Of a stretch of 45,712 nucleotides of DNA, positions 8,591 to 18,153 are shown in pieces (within the stretch, counting starts at the first letter, position 1; every line of letters begins with the position of its first letter). Origin of the DNA: Oxalobacteraceae bacterium. Its GTDB lineage: Bacteria; Pseudomonadota; Gammaproteobacteria; Burkholderiales; Burkholderiaceae_D. Both the position numbers and the translations under genes were made by a program. The notes beneath the pieces were generated by a model that ran no database searches, was not told the DNA's origin, and worked only from the letters and a program-made list of their open reading frames with translations. Where the stretch lies: contig CANHZI010000012.1 in NCBI GenBank assembly GCA_947464955.1, positions 1 through 45,712 on the forward strand, given 5' to 3'.

Positions 8591-9249
8591 AAACGCTACT
8601 CTTACGCCAAACTAGTGCTTCCATCGCTGGTATGTTGATGATGGTTTTGATGTGTCATTCGATTGCGAATGCACAAGAGCCAAAATCAGAATTTGTTGAA
8701 AAAATGGCCGATGCTGGCTTGCTAAACGAATTGCGTAAAGGTGGTTATGTACTTTATATGCGTCACGGAACGACCGATAATAGTCGAGCCGATCAAACTC
8801 ACATCGACAATTTCAGTGACTGTGACACCCAACGCGTGCTAAATGATGAAGGGCGACGCTTGGCAACGCGTCTCGGGAATCTACTTCGTAAGGCAGAAAT
8901 ACCGATAGCCGAGGTATTTTACGGGCCCATGTGTAGAACCCGAGAAACCGCGGAATTAGCCTTTCCAAATGCGATGACCCCATTACATCAAGCTATGTTT
9001 TTGGCCTCCTCGACCAATTTAACCAGCGCAGAAAAAGTGCAGATGCTGCAGGAGATGAAAAAGCTGATCCTCAAACCCCTACCCGAGCATAGCAATCGTT
9101 TGTTGATTTCTCACGCCCCTAATTTGGCCGACCTCATGAAGTATTTTGTGAGGCCCGAAGGGACTATCGTGGTGTTGAAGCAGCGCGGTGAACAATTCGA
9201 CTATGTCGCTAGTATTCCACCGAAGTTGCTAGAACAGCTCGTGAAATAG
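8587..9249 (+). CDS. Exported histidine-phosphatase superfamily protein
   Basis: This 220-residue protein begins with a signal peptide (residues 1-29, cleavage likely after SIANA). The mature part is a branch-1 histidine phosphatase: the RHG motif YMRHGTTDN carries nucleophile His60, [12 protein letters not shown] supplies the second Arg, and LLISHAPNL the second catalytic His. The substrate is unknown. SixA, a cytoplasmic relative, dephosphorylates HPt domains, and the next gene encodes one, but an exported enzyme could not reach it. The ATGA overlap with the preceding gene and GGAGA 6 bases upstream indicate translational coupling. Only 17 bases separate it from the hybrid kinase gene, so all three are one operon. 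Confidence 0.85.
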   Translation: MKTLLLRQTSASIAGMLMMVLMCHSIANAQEPKSEFVEKMADAGLLNELRKGGYVLYMRHGTTDNSRADQTHIDNFSDCDTQRVLNDEGRRLATRLGNLLRKAEIPIAEVFYGPMCRTRETAELAFPNAMTPLHQAMFLASSTNLTSAEKVQMLQEMKKLILKPLPEHSNRLLISHAPNLADLMKYFVRPEGTIVVLKQRGEQFDYVASIPPKLLEQLVK

Positions 9250-9266
9250 ATCAGGGACGACCACTT

Positions 9267-12200
9267 ATGCCTGTTCCGTTGCAAGGTTCGCGAATTCGCT
9301 CAATACGTTTTCTGCTGTACTTCTTTATTCCGATTGCGATCGCTTTAATCGGGGGGGCTGCGTTTGATATTGAGACGCGTCGACAATTGAGTCAAACCCA
9401 GCAAGAGCTTGCAATCGATCAAGAGCGTAATCTCCAATCCGCTAAACTTGCATCGTCGATCAGTCGAGATATGACTGAATTGCAGAAGATGGTGACGATT
9501 ACTTTGAAGGACGCTGAACTCGGCAAACTCGATGAAGCCGAAGCCTATCGTATCCATACTGTGGTCGTCGATCGGGTCGCAGTCTTGGAAAACCAACTGA
9601 ATCTGCTACAGAAGGCCCATGATGCCGAGTTAATTCAAGTCTATCTTCCGAAATCAAAAGCAGCGTTTTCTGGTTTTCGTGATTTTGTCTTGCGCAGTAC
9701 CGATCTTATTTCCATCGACCCGAAAACCGCGCGAACGCACCTAATGCAGGCAGCGGAACATTTTTCTGAGCTCAATCTGATTTTGTCCGACATTACTGTT
9801 GAATACACTAATGAAGCGCAACGCGCTAGCCAAGAGTCAAGAGAAAAACTGGGGCTACTCTCTGATCGTTTGACAATGATTAGTTGGGTTGGCACGGTAT
9901 TGATGATCGCTCTGTGGTTTGTCGTCTCGGTCAATTTAGCGCGGCGTTTAGATTTGATTAGTCGAGGCTTGCGCAAACTAACTTCAGGGCTTGCGCATAT
10001 CGAAGAGCATCATGGTCTTTTTGTCGCGATTGAAGCAATTGCTGTGCGCCGTGGGTCTTTGGTGGGAGATTTAGCAAAGGCGGTGATTGCCTTTCGCCAG
10101 ACACAAGAGGAGCGTGTAGCAGCCCAGGCCGAACTCAAAGAACGCGAAAATCTCTATTCCAGCATTGTGAGTCAAGCACCGATAGGTATCGTAGTTGTCG
10201 ACCTCGAGACCTTACACTTTACGAGTTTTAATCAAGCCATCATACAAGCATTGGAGTTTGATGAAGACGAGTTTAAGAACTTGACCATGTACGATGCGCT
10301 TCCCCTACTCAGTCGAGTCGAAGTCGATGAGAAGATTGATTTCATCATTCAAAATGGTGGCACCGAGTTTGAAAATCGAAGTCGTACGAAATCGGGCGAG
10401 TTCCGCGACTTTTGGATTTCGATGCGCCCCTTGCAGCTGCGCTCAGGCATACACATGACCGGTGTCTGGGTCGATATCACTAAACGCAAACAGTCAGAGC
10501 GTGAATTAGCACAGTACCGTGACGAACTCGAGCTGATCGTAGCTCAGAGAACCGCGAAGCTCGAGGCTACTAGTTCGATGCTGGAAAACCAATCACTTGA
10601 GCTACAACACACTAACGAACAACTACAACAAGCTAAGGAAGCTGCTGAACAAGCGAATAGCGCTAAGAGTTCGTTCTTAGCAAATATGAGTCACGAAATC
10701 AGAACACCGATGAATGCGATTATCGGTTTAACGCATTTGATTCGTCGTGATGCCACCAATGATCAACAAAGAAATCAATTGGATAAAGTTGCTGGCGCAG
10801 CGATGCATCTTTTATCGATCATTAATGACATTCTCGATTTTTCTAAAATCGAAGCCGGTAAGTTGAGTTTAGATCCGACTGATTTTGAGATAGAACGTGT
10901 GATCGCCAATGTCTTCGCATTGACGAGCGAGAAAGCGGAAGCAAAAGGTCTTGAGGTGGTTGCCAGGATTGGGGATGTCCCTCCAGTCTTGTACGGTGAT
11001 GGTGTGCGTCTCGGACAAGTGCTTCTCAATTTTGTTGCGAACGCTGTTAAATTTACCGAGGCTGGAAGTGTTGTGGTGCACGGCAAAATTAGCGATCGTC
11101 AAGATACTCAGGTCATGTTGCGTTTTGAAGTGCGGGATACGGGTATTGGTTTATCACCCGCTCAACAAGAAAAATTATTCGCAGCATTTCAACAAGCCGA
11201 TATCTCGACCACACGTACCTACGGTGGCACAGGCTTGGGTTTAGCGATTTCTCGGCGCTTAGCTGAGTTAATGGGTGGGCGAGTTGGGGTGGAGAGTGAG
11301 CTGGGTGTCGGCAGTTGCTTTTGGATCGAGGTCCCAATGCAGATCGTTGAACATGCGATTCCTATCCGGACCAACCCGTTGCCGCCTCGCACTCGCATCT
11401 TGGTGATTGATGATATGGAAGAAGCGCGTGCCTTATTAGTCGATATGTTAACGGCGATGGGCGCGCGGGCCGACGCGGTTGCCGATGGAAGCGCAGCGCT
11501 CGAGAGAGTGGTGAAAGCCGACGCCGATAGTGATCCGTATCAGATGATATTTACAGACTGGCAGATGCCCGGCCTCAATGGCACGCAAACATGGCAACGT
11601 ATTCGTTTGCAAGATCTGAATCTCATGCCGGTTTGCGTCTTAGTCAGTGGTAGTAGTGGATGCCCTAGTGACGAAGTGGAGCAAGGCGGATTTGCTGCCT
11701 TCATCCCCAAACCAGTGATGCCAGCGATTTTGCATGATGTTATCGAAAAACACTGGGGCCAGGCACAAGTCGTCTTCTCAAATGAGCCTAACCCACGTCG
11801 CCATCATCGCTTCCAACCCGGTACACGCTTACTTTTGGTCGAGGATAATCAGCTGAATCAAGAAGTCGCGACGGAATTGTTAAGAGATCTGCAGTTTGAC
11901 GTCGATATCGCAGAGAACGGCGCCATCGCCTTGGAAAAAGTGAAACAGCAAACGTATGCTTTGATTTTGATGGATATCCAAATGCCAGTGATGGACGGGT
12001 TGACAGCGACACGACATATTCGCGCTTTGAGTGTTGGAGAGAAATTACCTATCATCGCCATGACCGCAAATGCGTTTGCAGAGGATAGAAGCGCAGCTTT
12101 GGAAGCAGGGATGAACGACCATTTAGCCAAACCGGTCGATCCATCGCTATTGGCATCGATATTAGCCACCTGGCTGCCAGAACTACTCGTTACGGATTCG

Positions 12201-12842
12201 CCACCGCCGAATGCAAATGCGGGCGCTCAGCAGATCGAAGCCGACCTCAAGCTTTTGCAACAGAAATTGGATGTAATTGTTGGCCTTGATTTTGCAAGTG
12301 CATTGAAGTCCTTGGGTGGGAATTTTGAGCGGCTATGCCTGCTTTGGCAGCGTTTTGCGGTGGAACATACTAATGACGTAGCGCATACACGTGACTTGAT
12401 TCAGCTCGGTCATCATGCGGATGCTTTAAGAACCTTACATACCTTAAAGGGCTTAGCCGCAACGCTCGGTTTTACCGAGGTACGTAAAGAGGCAATTGTG
12501 GCAGAGAGCAAACTAAAAGAAGGCATGCCGATGTCTGAACTGGAGCCAAGTTTGTTCTCTCTGGAGCAGCAGATGCAAGGTGTATTGTCGCAGCTCGAAC
12601 CTTTGCTGCCCGATCGATCATTGACGGCTATCGTTGGAGATCATGATTTGCAAGAGCAACTCAAGCAATTGAGGAGCTTACTAGCAAGTGATGATCTTGA
12701 TGCTAGTATGCATTATGCGCAAGTGCAGGCGGCAATCGCTGCAGTTTATCCAGACCAAGAAAAACGACTAAGCGCCTTGATCGATAGCTTTGCCTTCAAA
12801 GAGGCTTTGGTGTTGTTAGATAATCTGGAAAGCAAACAATAG
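9267..12842 (+). CDS. Membrane hybrid histidine kinase: PAS, HisKA, HATPase, two REC, HPt
   Basis: The 1191 residues carry a complete phosphorelay. Two membrane helices (about 13-32 and 207-225) flank a helical periplasmic sensor. A PAS domain follows at about 293-415, a coiled coil, and HisKA with His476 ([10 protein letters not shown]). The ATPase has [14 protein letters not shown] and GTGLGLAIS. Receiver 1 has Asp764 (FTDWQMPG), receiver 2 has Asp903 ([11 protein letters not shown]), and the HPt has His1058 (LHTLKGLAA). The layout is BarA/ArcB-like. The most likely terminal acceptor is the REC-HD-GYP protein two genes upstream in the same operon, so the signal would set c-di-GMP levels. 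A further helical segment lies after the HPt. A terminator follows. Confidence 0.94.
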   Translation: MPVPLQGSRIRSIRFLLYFFIPIAIALIGGAAFDIETRRQLSQTQQELAIDQERNLQSAKLASSISRDMTELQKMVTITLKDAELGKLDEAEAYRIHTVVVDRVAVLENQLNLLQKAHDAELIQVYLPKSKAAFSGFRDFVLRSTDLISIDPKTARTHLMQAAEHFSELNLILSDITVEYTNEAQRASQESREKLGLLSDRLTMISWVGTVLMIALWFVVSVNLARRLDLISRGLRKLTSGLAHIEEHHGLFVAIEAIAVRRGSLVGDLAKAVIAFRQTQEERVAAQAELKERENLYSSIVSQAPIGIVVVDLETLHFTSFNQAIIQALEFDEDEFKNLTMYDALPLLSRVEVDEKIDFIIQNGGTEFENRSRTKSGEFRDFWISMRPLQLRSGIHMTGVWVDITKRKQSERELAQYRDELELIVAQRTAKLEATSSMLENQSLELQHTNEQLQQAKEAAEQANSAKSSFLANMSHEIRTPMNAIIGLTHLIRRDATNDQQRNQLDKVAGAAMHLLSIINDILDFSKIEAGKLSLDPTDFEIERVIANVFALTSEKAEAKGLEVVARIGDVPPVLYGDGVRLGQVLLNFVANAVKFTEAGSVVVHGKISDRQDTQVMLRFEVRDTGIGLSPAQQEKLFAAFQQADISTTRTYGGTGLGLAISRRLAELMGGRVGVESELGVGSCFWIEVPMQIVEHAIPIRTNPLPPRTRILVIDDMEEARALLVDMLTAMGARADAVADGSAALERVVKADADSDPYQMIFTDWQMPGLNGTQTWQRIRLQDLNLMPVCVLVSGSSGCPSDEVEQGGFAAFIPKPVMPAILHDVIEKHWGQAQVVFSNEPNPRRHHRFQPGTRLLLVEDNQLNQEVATELLRDLQFDVDIAENGAIALEKVKQQTYALILMDIQMPVMDGLTATRHIRALSVGEKLPIIAMTANAFAEDRSAALEAGMNDHLAKPVDPSLLASILATWLPELLVTDSPPPNANAGAQQIEADLKLLQQKLDVIVGLDFASALKSLGGNFERLCLLWQRFAVEHTNDVAHTRDLIQLGHHADALRTLHTLKGLAATLGFTEVRKEAIVAESKLKEGMPMSELEPSLFSLEQQMQGVLSQLEPLLPDRSLTAIVGDHDLQEQLKQLRSLLASDDLDASMHYAQVQAAIAAVYPDQEKRLSALIDSFAFKEALVLLDNLESKQ

Positions 12843-12922
12843 TTTAAATTAATTGTGAGCCGATTCACTTCAAAGCTGAGCGGAAGTTACCCTATCTGAT
12901 GTATCGTCAGGCGCAATAAACA

Positions 12923-12955
12923 AGCGCACCAGTCATTGGTGCGCTCTTAAGATTT
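12923..12955 (+). terminator. Hairpin terminator after the hybrid kinase gene
   Basis: AGCGCACCA (12923-12931) pairs perfectly with TGGTGCGCT (12937-12945) around GTCAT. The T run downstream is interrupted, so termination may be imperfect. Confidence 0.65.
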
Positions 12956-12981
12956 TTGTGTAAATTACTGTTTATAACGTG

Positions 12982-13024
12982 AAAAAAAAGCAGCTTGGAT
13001 TGTCGATGATCCAAGCTGTTTTTT
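12982..13024 (-). terminator. Bidirectional terminator for the M48 operon
   Basis: CAGCTTGGAT (12991-13000) pairs with ATCCAAGCTG (13009-13018). Eight A on the left act as a U run for the minus-strand operon ending at 13028, and six T on the right serve plus-strand read-through. Confidence 0.9.
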
Positions 13025-13027
13025 ATG

Positions 13028-13897
13028 CTACTTTTTCTTGGCAGATAAGAGCTCTTTTATATTCATAAATCGATCTTCTACCGCTGGGAGGTTGTCGTAT
13101 CGATCAAACTTTGATCCCATTACTCGATCAAGTCGGCTGAGTCTGTCACCTGCTGGAGGGTGGGTAGACAACAGCAAGTTGAGATCAGAGCCACTTCTGC
13201 CTTGAATTGACTGTAATGCTGCGGGCAGTCCAAACGGGTCATATCCAGCACGAGTGGCTAAAACAACACCCATATGATCTGCCTCGTACTCTGAATCTTT
13301 GTCTAAGCCCACGCCATACAAGCCGATGGCGGTGCCGAGTACCGCAAGGATATTTTTGTTTTTGCTATTCGCTTTACCACTAATTTCTAGAGCAGTGTCG
13401 AAACCACTCTTTAGAAAGGCAGTGGTATCGGCTTTTTTGATCGCTGAGAGGTGATGTTTTTTCACGACGTGGGAAGCCTCATGACCCAATACACCTGCTA
13501 GTTCTGCTTCACTGTTTAATCTGAGAAGTAGCCCCTTCGTGATGACGATGTAGCCACCAGGCGCAGCGAAAGCATTGGCATCGGCAATATCGAGCACAAC
13601 AAAAGTCCATGGAAGATCGGGCCGTTCACTATGCATGGTGACCCAGCGACCAAGGCGATTGACATAGGCTTGGACTTCTTGATTGTCCAAAAGAGGACCT
13701 AGGCTGAGCAAATTTGCAGCAACTTCTTGGCCGAGCTCTATCTCTTCAGCTTCATTGAACTCCTTCATGGCTTTTGCGCCGTCGGTTGCAGTCTTAAACA
13801 GCTTGTTTAAATTGAACTGCGGCTCAGGGGCAGCGTCTGAAGTTTGCGCGAGAAGGCAGACAGCGAGCGTGGCGGCGGTAAGCAGATTTTTTTTCAT
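13028..13897 (-). CDS. Exported M48 family zinc metalloprotease
   Basis: This 289-residue protein has a signal peptide (cleavage near residue 22, after SDA) and an M48 domain like BepA/LoiP. The zinc site is HEASH (H139, E140, H143) with the third ligand Glu203 in EYEADHMG; the family segment ANAFAAPGGYIVI precedes it. Such enzymes degrade misfolded envelope proteins in the periplasm. No TPR domain follows, so it is shorter than BepA and closer to the LoiP/YcaL size class. It is the last gene of a four-gene operon and overlaps the SH3 gene by one base (TAATG), which suggests translational coupling. The adjacent terminator is strong. Confidence 0.9.
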   Translation of the reverse strand: MKKNLLTAATLAVCLLAQTSDAAPEPQFNLNKLFKTATDGAKAMKEFNEAEEIELGQEVAANLLSLGPLLDNQEVQAYVNRLGRWVTMHSERPDLPWTFVVLDIADANAFAAPGGYIVITKGLLLRLNSEAELAGVLGHEASHVVKKHHLSAIKKADTTAFLKSGFDTALEISGKANSKNKNILAVLGTAIGLYGVGLDKDSEYEADHMGVVLATRAGYDPFGLPAALQSIQGRSGSDLNLLLSTHPPAGDRLSRLDRVMGSKFDRYDNLPAVEDRFMNIKELLSAKKK

Positions 13898-14409
13898 TAT
13901 TTACCTCCTTCGGCGTTGATGTAGGCTTGTTCTTGTTCTATCAATTTCTGCTCGCTAGCAAAAGTTTTGGCATCATTTTTATTGGCCGTGAAGCTTTGCA
14001 TTTTATGGAAGCGCTCCATATTCGGCGAAAGATTTTTAAAACTCTCTTTATCCAAACCTTTGACCGCAGTGGTCGTGGTACTGCCAGTAACTGATCCTTT
14101 ACCTAAGGCTAATCCAGAGTCGACCAAAGCGTTTACATTGGTTTTTTTTGCGTCCGCTCCTTCAAAACGCAAGCTCAGCATCTTTACCCAGCCAGAGACA
14201 TCCTGTGCTTTCACCTCAGTCCAACTCGCTTTGCGGGAGAGCACATTGAGTTTGTCGTTTTCTTTGAGGGCTTTGAGCGTCTCAGCGTCGCTAAACGGCT
14301 TCGCTTTGAGTTCGGTGCTGCGTACCACGGTTGCTAGGTTTTGCGCGGCTGCATCCTGTAGCGACAACAGACTGCCAGCGATGAGAATGGGGGTTATGAA
14401 GTACTTCAT
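13897..14409 (-). CDS. Secreted SH3-domain protein
   Basis: This 170-residue protein has a signal peptide (about 1-22, ending AAA-Q). Residues about 24-85 form a bacterial SH3-like fold (TVVRSTELKAKP, WTEVKAQDVSGWVKM), of the type that often binds cell wall or partner proteins. The remainder is low-complexity and helical, with no known domain. It overlaps the cyclase gene by 4 bases (ATGA) and the M48 protease gene by one base, so the three are translated as a unit. The close coupling suggests a partner or adaptor of the protease; this is inference from position. Confidence 0.8.
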   Translation of the reverse strand: MKYFITPILIAGSLLSLQDAAAQNLATVVRSTELKAKPFSDAETLKALKENDKLNVLSRKASWTEVKAQDVSGWVKMLSLRFEGADAKKTNVNALVDSGLALGKGSVTGSTTTTAVKGLDKESFKNLSPNMERFHKMQSFTANKNDAKTFASEQKLIEQEQAYINAEGGK

Positions 14410-16247
14410 GTTGGCTTCCTTGGACTAGGGGCAAATAATTCAACTTCTTGTTCACGACCTTTCACCTTATAGGAGCCAAAGGCTTCAAAGTCAAGCGCGT
14501 CGCCACATAACAACATTGTTTCTTTGGATACGAGGATACGTGACACACCTTTGGTTAAGCCTTCGATACGGCTGGCTAGGTTGACAGTATCACCGATGGC
14601 GGTGAATTCTTTTCGCTCAGACGAACCGATCGACCCGACCACCGCTGGGCCAGAATGTAGACCAATGCCAACATCGAAGTCCGCAGAAAGATCGCCGAGT
14701 TCTTGCTTAAATTTTTCTAAGACCTCCGACATTTCCACCGCCGCTTTCACAGCATCGAGTGCGTGTTGTGGATTATCGAGCGGCGCACCCCAGAAAGCCA
14801 TAATGCAGTCACCGATGAACTTATCAATGGTGCCGTTGTAGCGAAAAATCACTTCCACTTGCAGAGTGAAATAGCGATTAAGTAGATCAACAATTTGTTC
14901 TGGCGTGCGACTTTCAGAAAGTGATGTAAAGCCACGGATATCCGAAAATAGCACGGTGATTTCGCGGCTTTCTGCTTTTTCACCAACGTGTGCCGTGCCT
15001 TCGCGAGCGACCCATTCTTTAACGACGTGGGGATTGACGTAGCGACCGAATTCTTTAATGGTAGCTTGATAGGATCTATGCACAATCCAGTACTCTCGAA
15101 GCGCTAGGGAAAAGTAATATGCCCAAATAAAAATGATGGGAATCAACACATGCACTAAGACCCCTCGGGTAAGCGCAAAATAACTGAGTACGATGCTTAA
15201 GGGGGTTGCGATAGCAAGCACAAACGCGGGGTAAAGTGCATTCACACGTTTTAAGAAGCAGGCATAGATGATGGCAATGGCGAGCAGTGTGATCAACAAA
15301 GTGGGCCAAGCTGGGCTAGCATGCAGGAACTGCTGATTCTTCAAATTATCAATTGCCATCGCCAGCATATTGGAGCCCCAATATTGACTGTCGATAGGGG
15401 TCACGCGTAAATCGTGCAAAGAAGAAGCATCAGCTCCAATCAGAACGATTTTGTCCTTGAATTCGAGCGCTGGTCTAATCGTCTTTTCGCGATCGAGATC
15501 TTCATACAAATCAGAAAACGATATTTGTTGGTAGGGGTTTCGTGCCCCACGCCAATTCAAAATCATTTCAGCTTGTTGCGGTACTTGATAACCTAAGTCG
15601 CGAGCGACACGGGCTGGTAGTGAAGGTATGAGCCAGCCGTTGATATCGGTGTAAAGCGCATAGCGTCGCCCTACACCATCTGCATCCTCGAGAAAGTTTA
15701 CGGTTCCCACTCGCCATTGCTCTGGTTCAATCGCCAGCGGTAATAGGAAGGCCCCATCGGCAAGTTCATCGGCATTCTGCGTTTTGATCAGGCCCAGACG
15801 AGATTGAAGCTGCTGTAATTTTCCAATATGAGCAGCTTGATTGAGTTCGCGTAGTACATAGGGGAAAAAAATATTCTGTTTGTCGCGGATGGCATCGTTA
15901 AAGATCTGGTCTAGATCTGCACGATCTTTATCGCGCTCATTAAACGTTAAGTCGAATACGATCGCTTTTGGTTGTTGACGTAAGATAGCTTCAACTACTT
16001 CGCCATATACCGAACGTGGCCAAGGCCAACGCCCCACTTTTTCTTCCATTTGGGTCAAACTACGATCATCAATATTAAGAATGACGATGTCTTTGTCGGC
16101 CTGTAGCTTTTCCGCATGCAGTTTGACTAACCAGTCAGAGAACTTTCCATCTAAATTAAGCAAGTGGCGCGGCCATAGTATTTCAAAGCCGGCGATGAGG
16201 GCGATCAGTAAAGTAAAGACGTGAATAAAACGCAGTGATGATCTCAT
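14406..16247 (-). CDS. CHASE2-domain adenylate cyclase (class III)
   Basis: This 613-residue protein has an N-terminal membrane helix (about 9-26) and a large extracytoplasmic CHASE2 sensor (about 30-305, with DIVILNIDDRSL, GRWPWPR and IVLIGADASSLHD). A cluster of membrane helices spans about 315-385, and a class III nucleotide cyclase spans about 425-600. Metal-binding Asp436 (FSDIRGFT) and Asp480 (FIGDCIMAFWG) are present, as is Lys476, a purine-recognition residue expected for ATP. IGDTVNLASRIE carries the transition-state Asn/Arg. It should make cAMP in response to an envelope signal. It sits 15 bases after the GAF-HD-GYP gene and overlaps the SH3 gene by 4 bases, linking cAMP and c-di-GMP signalling in one transcript. 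Confidence 0.92.
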   Translation of the reverse strand: MRSSLRFIHVFTLLIALIAGFEILWPRHLLNLDGKFSDWLVKLHAEKLQADKDIVILNIDDRSLTQMEEKVGRWPWPRSVYGEVVEAILRQQPKAIVFDLTFNERDKDRADLDQIFNDAIRDKQNIFFPYVLRELNQAAHIGKLQQLQSRLGLIKTQNADELADGAFLLPLAIEPEQWRVGTVNFLEDADGVGRRYALYTDINGWLIPSLPARVARDLGYQVPQQAEMILNWRGARNPYQQISFSDLYEDLDREKTIRPALEFKDKIVLIGADASSLHDLRVTPIDSQYWGSNMLAMAIDNLKNQQFLHASPAWPTLLITLLAIAIIYACFLKRVNALYPAFVLAIATPLSIVLSYFALTRGVLVHVLIPIIFIWAYYFSLALREYWIVHRSYQATIKEFGRYVNPHVVKEWVAREGTAHVGEKAESREITVLFSDIRGFTSLSESRTPEQIVDLLNRYFTLQVEVIFRYNGTIDKFIGDCIMAFWGAPLDNPQHALDAVKAAVEMSEVLEKFKQELGDLSADFDVGIGLHSGPAVVGSIGSSERKEFTAIGDTVNLASRIEGLTKGVSRILVSKETMLLCGDALDFEAFGSYKVKGREQEVELFAPSPRKPT

Positions 16248-16262
16248 CGCGGAAGCTAATAA

Positions 16263-17885
16263 CTAGGAAGCTGCTGATGGCTGCACATAACCTGGAATTT
16301 TACTTTCATCCACCTCATCAATCTGTGACTCATCCATGAATTTCTTCGCGTATTCCAAATACACTTTTTCTTTCACGAACACATGGAAAAGTTCGGGATC
16401 AATATGGCCGTTCAAACTGAAATTGCCAAGAATATTCAAAGACTCTGTCAGCGATTTGCCCGTTTTGTATGGCCTATCTTTGGCGGACAATGCTTCAAAA
16501 ATGTCGGCGATAGCCATGATGCGCGCTTGTACCGACATTTGTTCTTTAGTTAAACCGCGTGGATAGCCTTTGCCATCCATACGTTCATGGTGACCACCTG
16601 CATATTCAGGCACGTTACGTAGATGTTTAGGCCATGGCAATGCTTCCAGCATGCGAATCGTGACCGCAATATGGTTATTGATGATCTTGCGCTCTTCGCC
16701 CGTGAGCGTGCCGGCTTTGATCGTCAGATTTTCAGTTTCTTCGGCATTGAGCAGGTGATGCGAACTGCCTCGACTATCGATCCAAGTGCGTTGCGCAATG
16801 CGGCGCACGCGTTCTTGGTCGTCATCGCTCATGCGTTCACCACCGACGTTAGAATGCCGCAAGAATGCACGTTCGTTCTCGAGCAATGCTAAGTCTTGTT
16901 CGTATTTTGCTTTACGTTCAGCGCTATGGTCAGCTTCTTTTAAATAGGCGATCTCAAGGTCACGTCTGAGAATTTCAAAGCGCGCATCGATTAAATGAAT
17001 ACGGTCAAAAATGGTTTCGAGCTTGGTCGATTTTTCGATGACATGTACTGGTGTCGTAATTTTCCCGCAGTCGTGCAGCAAACCAGCGAGCCATAGTTCA
17101 CGGCGATCACGGTCTGTCATTTTGAAAGACTTCAATTCACCTTCTTGATGACGGTGTGCGGCCTCGGCGAGCATCATGGTCAGCTCAGGCACGTGTTGGC
17201 AATGGCGTCCGGTATTGGGTGATTTCTCGTCGATGCCAATATTGATCAAATTGACTAAGGATTCAAACAAATCTTCGAGTTGAAAGATCAGTTCTTGCGT
17301 GCTCAACGCAATTGCAGCCTGGGAAGCTAAGGCCTCGATAAAACCTTGATCAGTCGGTGAGAAAGGCTGAATTTGTTTGTCTTGCGGCGAAATCTTATTG
17401 ACTAGTTGTAGTACGCCTATGAGCTCGGACTCATGATCGAGCATAGGGACTGTTAACAGCGATTGGCAATGGTAATTATTCTCTTCGTCGAACTTACGCA
17501 TGCCAGAGAAATTAAATAATGGCGTTTGATAGACGTGTTCGATATTCACCGATTGTTTTAGGTTCGCCGCAAAGGCCACTACAGCGTTCAAATTCTGATT
17601 ACCCTGTTCATCGAACAAAGGAATCGAATGCATGTTATTTGCTTGTGGATGCGATCCGCCAAAATGCATTTGGAGCGTATCGTTGATCGCCATATCAAAT
17701 CTGAGGTGTTTTTTATCCTCGCTGAGGCGGTACAAGGTGCCACCGTCAGCGCCTGTCAGGCTCTTTGCTGTTTGCAAGATGCGTTCTAACAGGGCATTGA
17801 TGTCTTTAATGCCATTCAATTCCACACTGCGCTCAGTCAAATGCTGCAGACGTTGGGCGATTTGCTCGTGATTTAGTTCAGACAT
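16263..17885 (-). CDS. GAF-HD-GYP protein (predicted c-di-GMP phosphodiesterase)
   Basis: This 540-residue cytoplasmic protein has a GAF domain at about 25-200 (ADGGTLYRL, SLLTVPML, GVLQLVNK) and an HD-GYP domain at about 205-515. H271-D272 (LLHDCGK) and HHERMDGKGYP (432-442) are intact. The stretch between these motifs is about 160 residues, against about 72 in the REC-HD-GYP protein at 7430, owing to a charged helical insertion (about 285-370). It is the first gene of the operon shared with the CHASE2 cyclase, SH3 and M48 genes. No Shine-Dalgarno precedes the ATG. The GAF domain probably senses a small ligand, not identifiable here. Confidence 0.92.
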   Translation of the reverse strand: MSELNHEQIAQRLQHLTERSVELNGIKDINALLERILQTAKSLTGADGGTLYRLSEDKKHLRFDMAINDTLQMHFGGSHPQANNMHSIPLFDEQGNQNLNAVVAFAANLKQSVNIEHVYQTPLFNFSGMRKFDEENNYHCQSLLTVPMLDHESELIGVLQLVNKISPQDKQIQPFSPTDQGFIEALASQAAIALSTQELIFQLEDLFESLVNLINIGIDEKSPNTGRHCQHVPELTMMLAEAAHRHQEGELKSFKMTDRDRRELWLAGLLHDCGKITTPVHVIEKSTKLETIFDRIHLIDARFEILRRDLEIAYLKEADHSAERKAKYEQDLALLENERAFLRHSNVGGERMSDDDQERVRRIAQRTWIDSRGSSHHLLNAEETENLTIKAGTLTGEERKIINNHIAVTIRMLEALPWPKHLRNVPEYAGGHHERMDGKGYPRGLTKEQMSVQARIMAIADIFEALSAKDRPYKTGKSLTESLNILGNFSLNGHIDPELFHVFVKEKVYLEYAKKFMDESQIDEVDESKIPGYVQPSAAS

Positions 17886-17931
17886 AGTGGTGTGGGCGCT
17901 GGTAGCATGGGCGAAATTAATGTAAGTCTAA

Positions 17932-17978
17932 CTGATATAAGCCTACGTAAAGCTTCGCAATTGTCGCAGATGCGACAA
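17932..17978 (-). promoter_or_regulatory. Predicted promoter and perfect dyad in front of the HD-GYP/cyclase operon
   Basis: On the minus strand TTGCGA (17960-17955), a 17-base spacer and TATCAG (17937-17932) form a weak promoter. Directly upstream is a perfect 8-base-arm inverted repeat, TTGTCGCAGATGCGACAA (17961-17978), centred near -44.5. That position suits a class II type activator. The binding protein is not recognised. Confidence 0.5.
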
Positions 17979-18153
17979 AATCCCTATATCGGACAGAGGT
18001 AATGTTGTTTTGATAAGCAAAAAGTGTTTGTCTTCGATCGTGTGCCGTTGCCTGTGGCTTGGCGTACAATCGCGGTTTTCCTATCTCATATGAGCAGAGC
18101 TTTTCGATAGCCTTAGGCTGATCAGAGCTACTGTTCCGGCGAGTGAACATACA

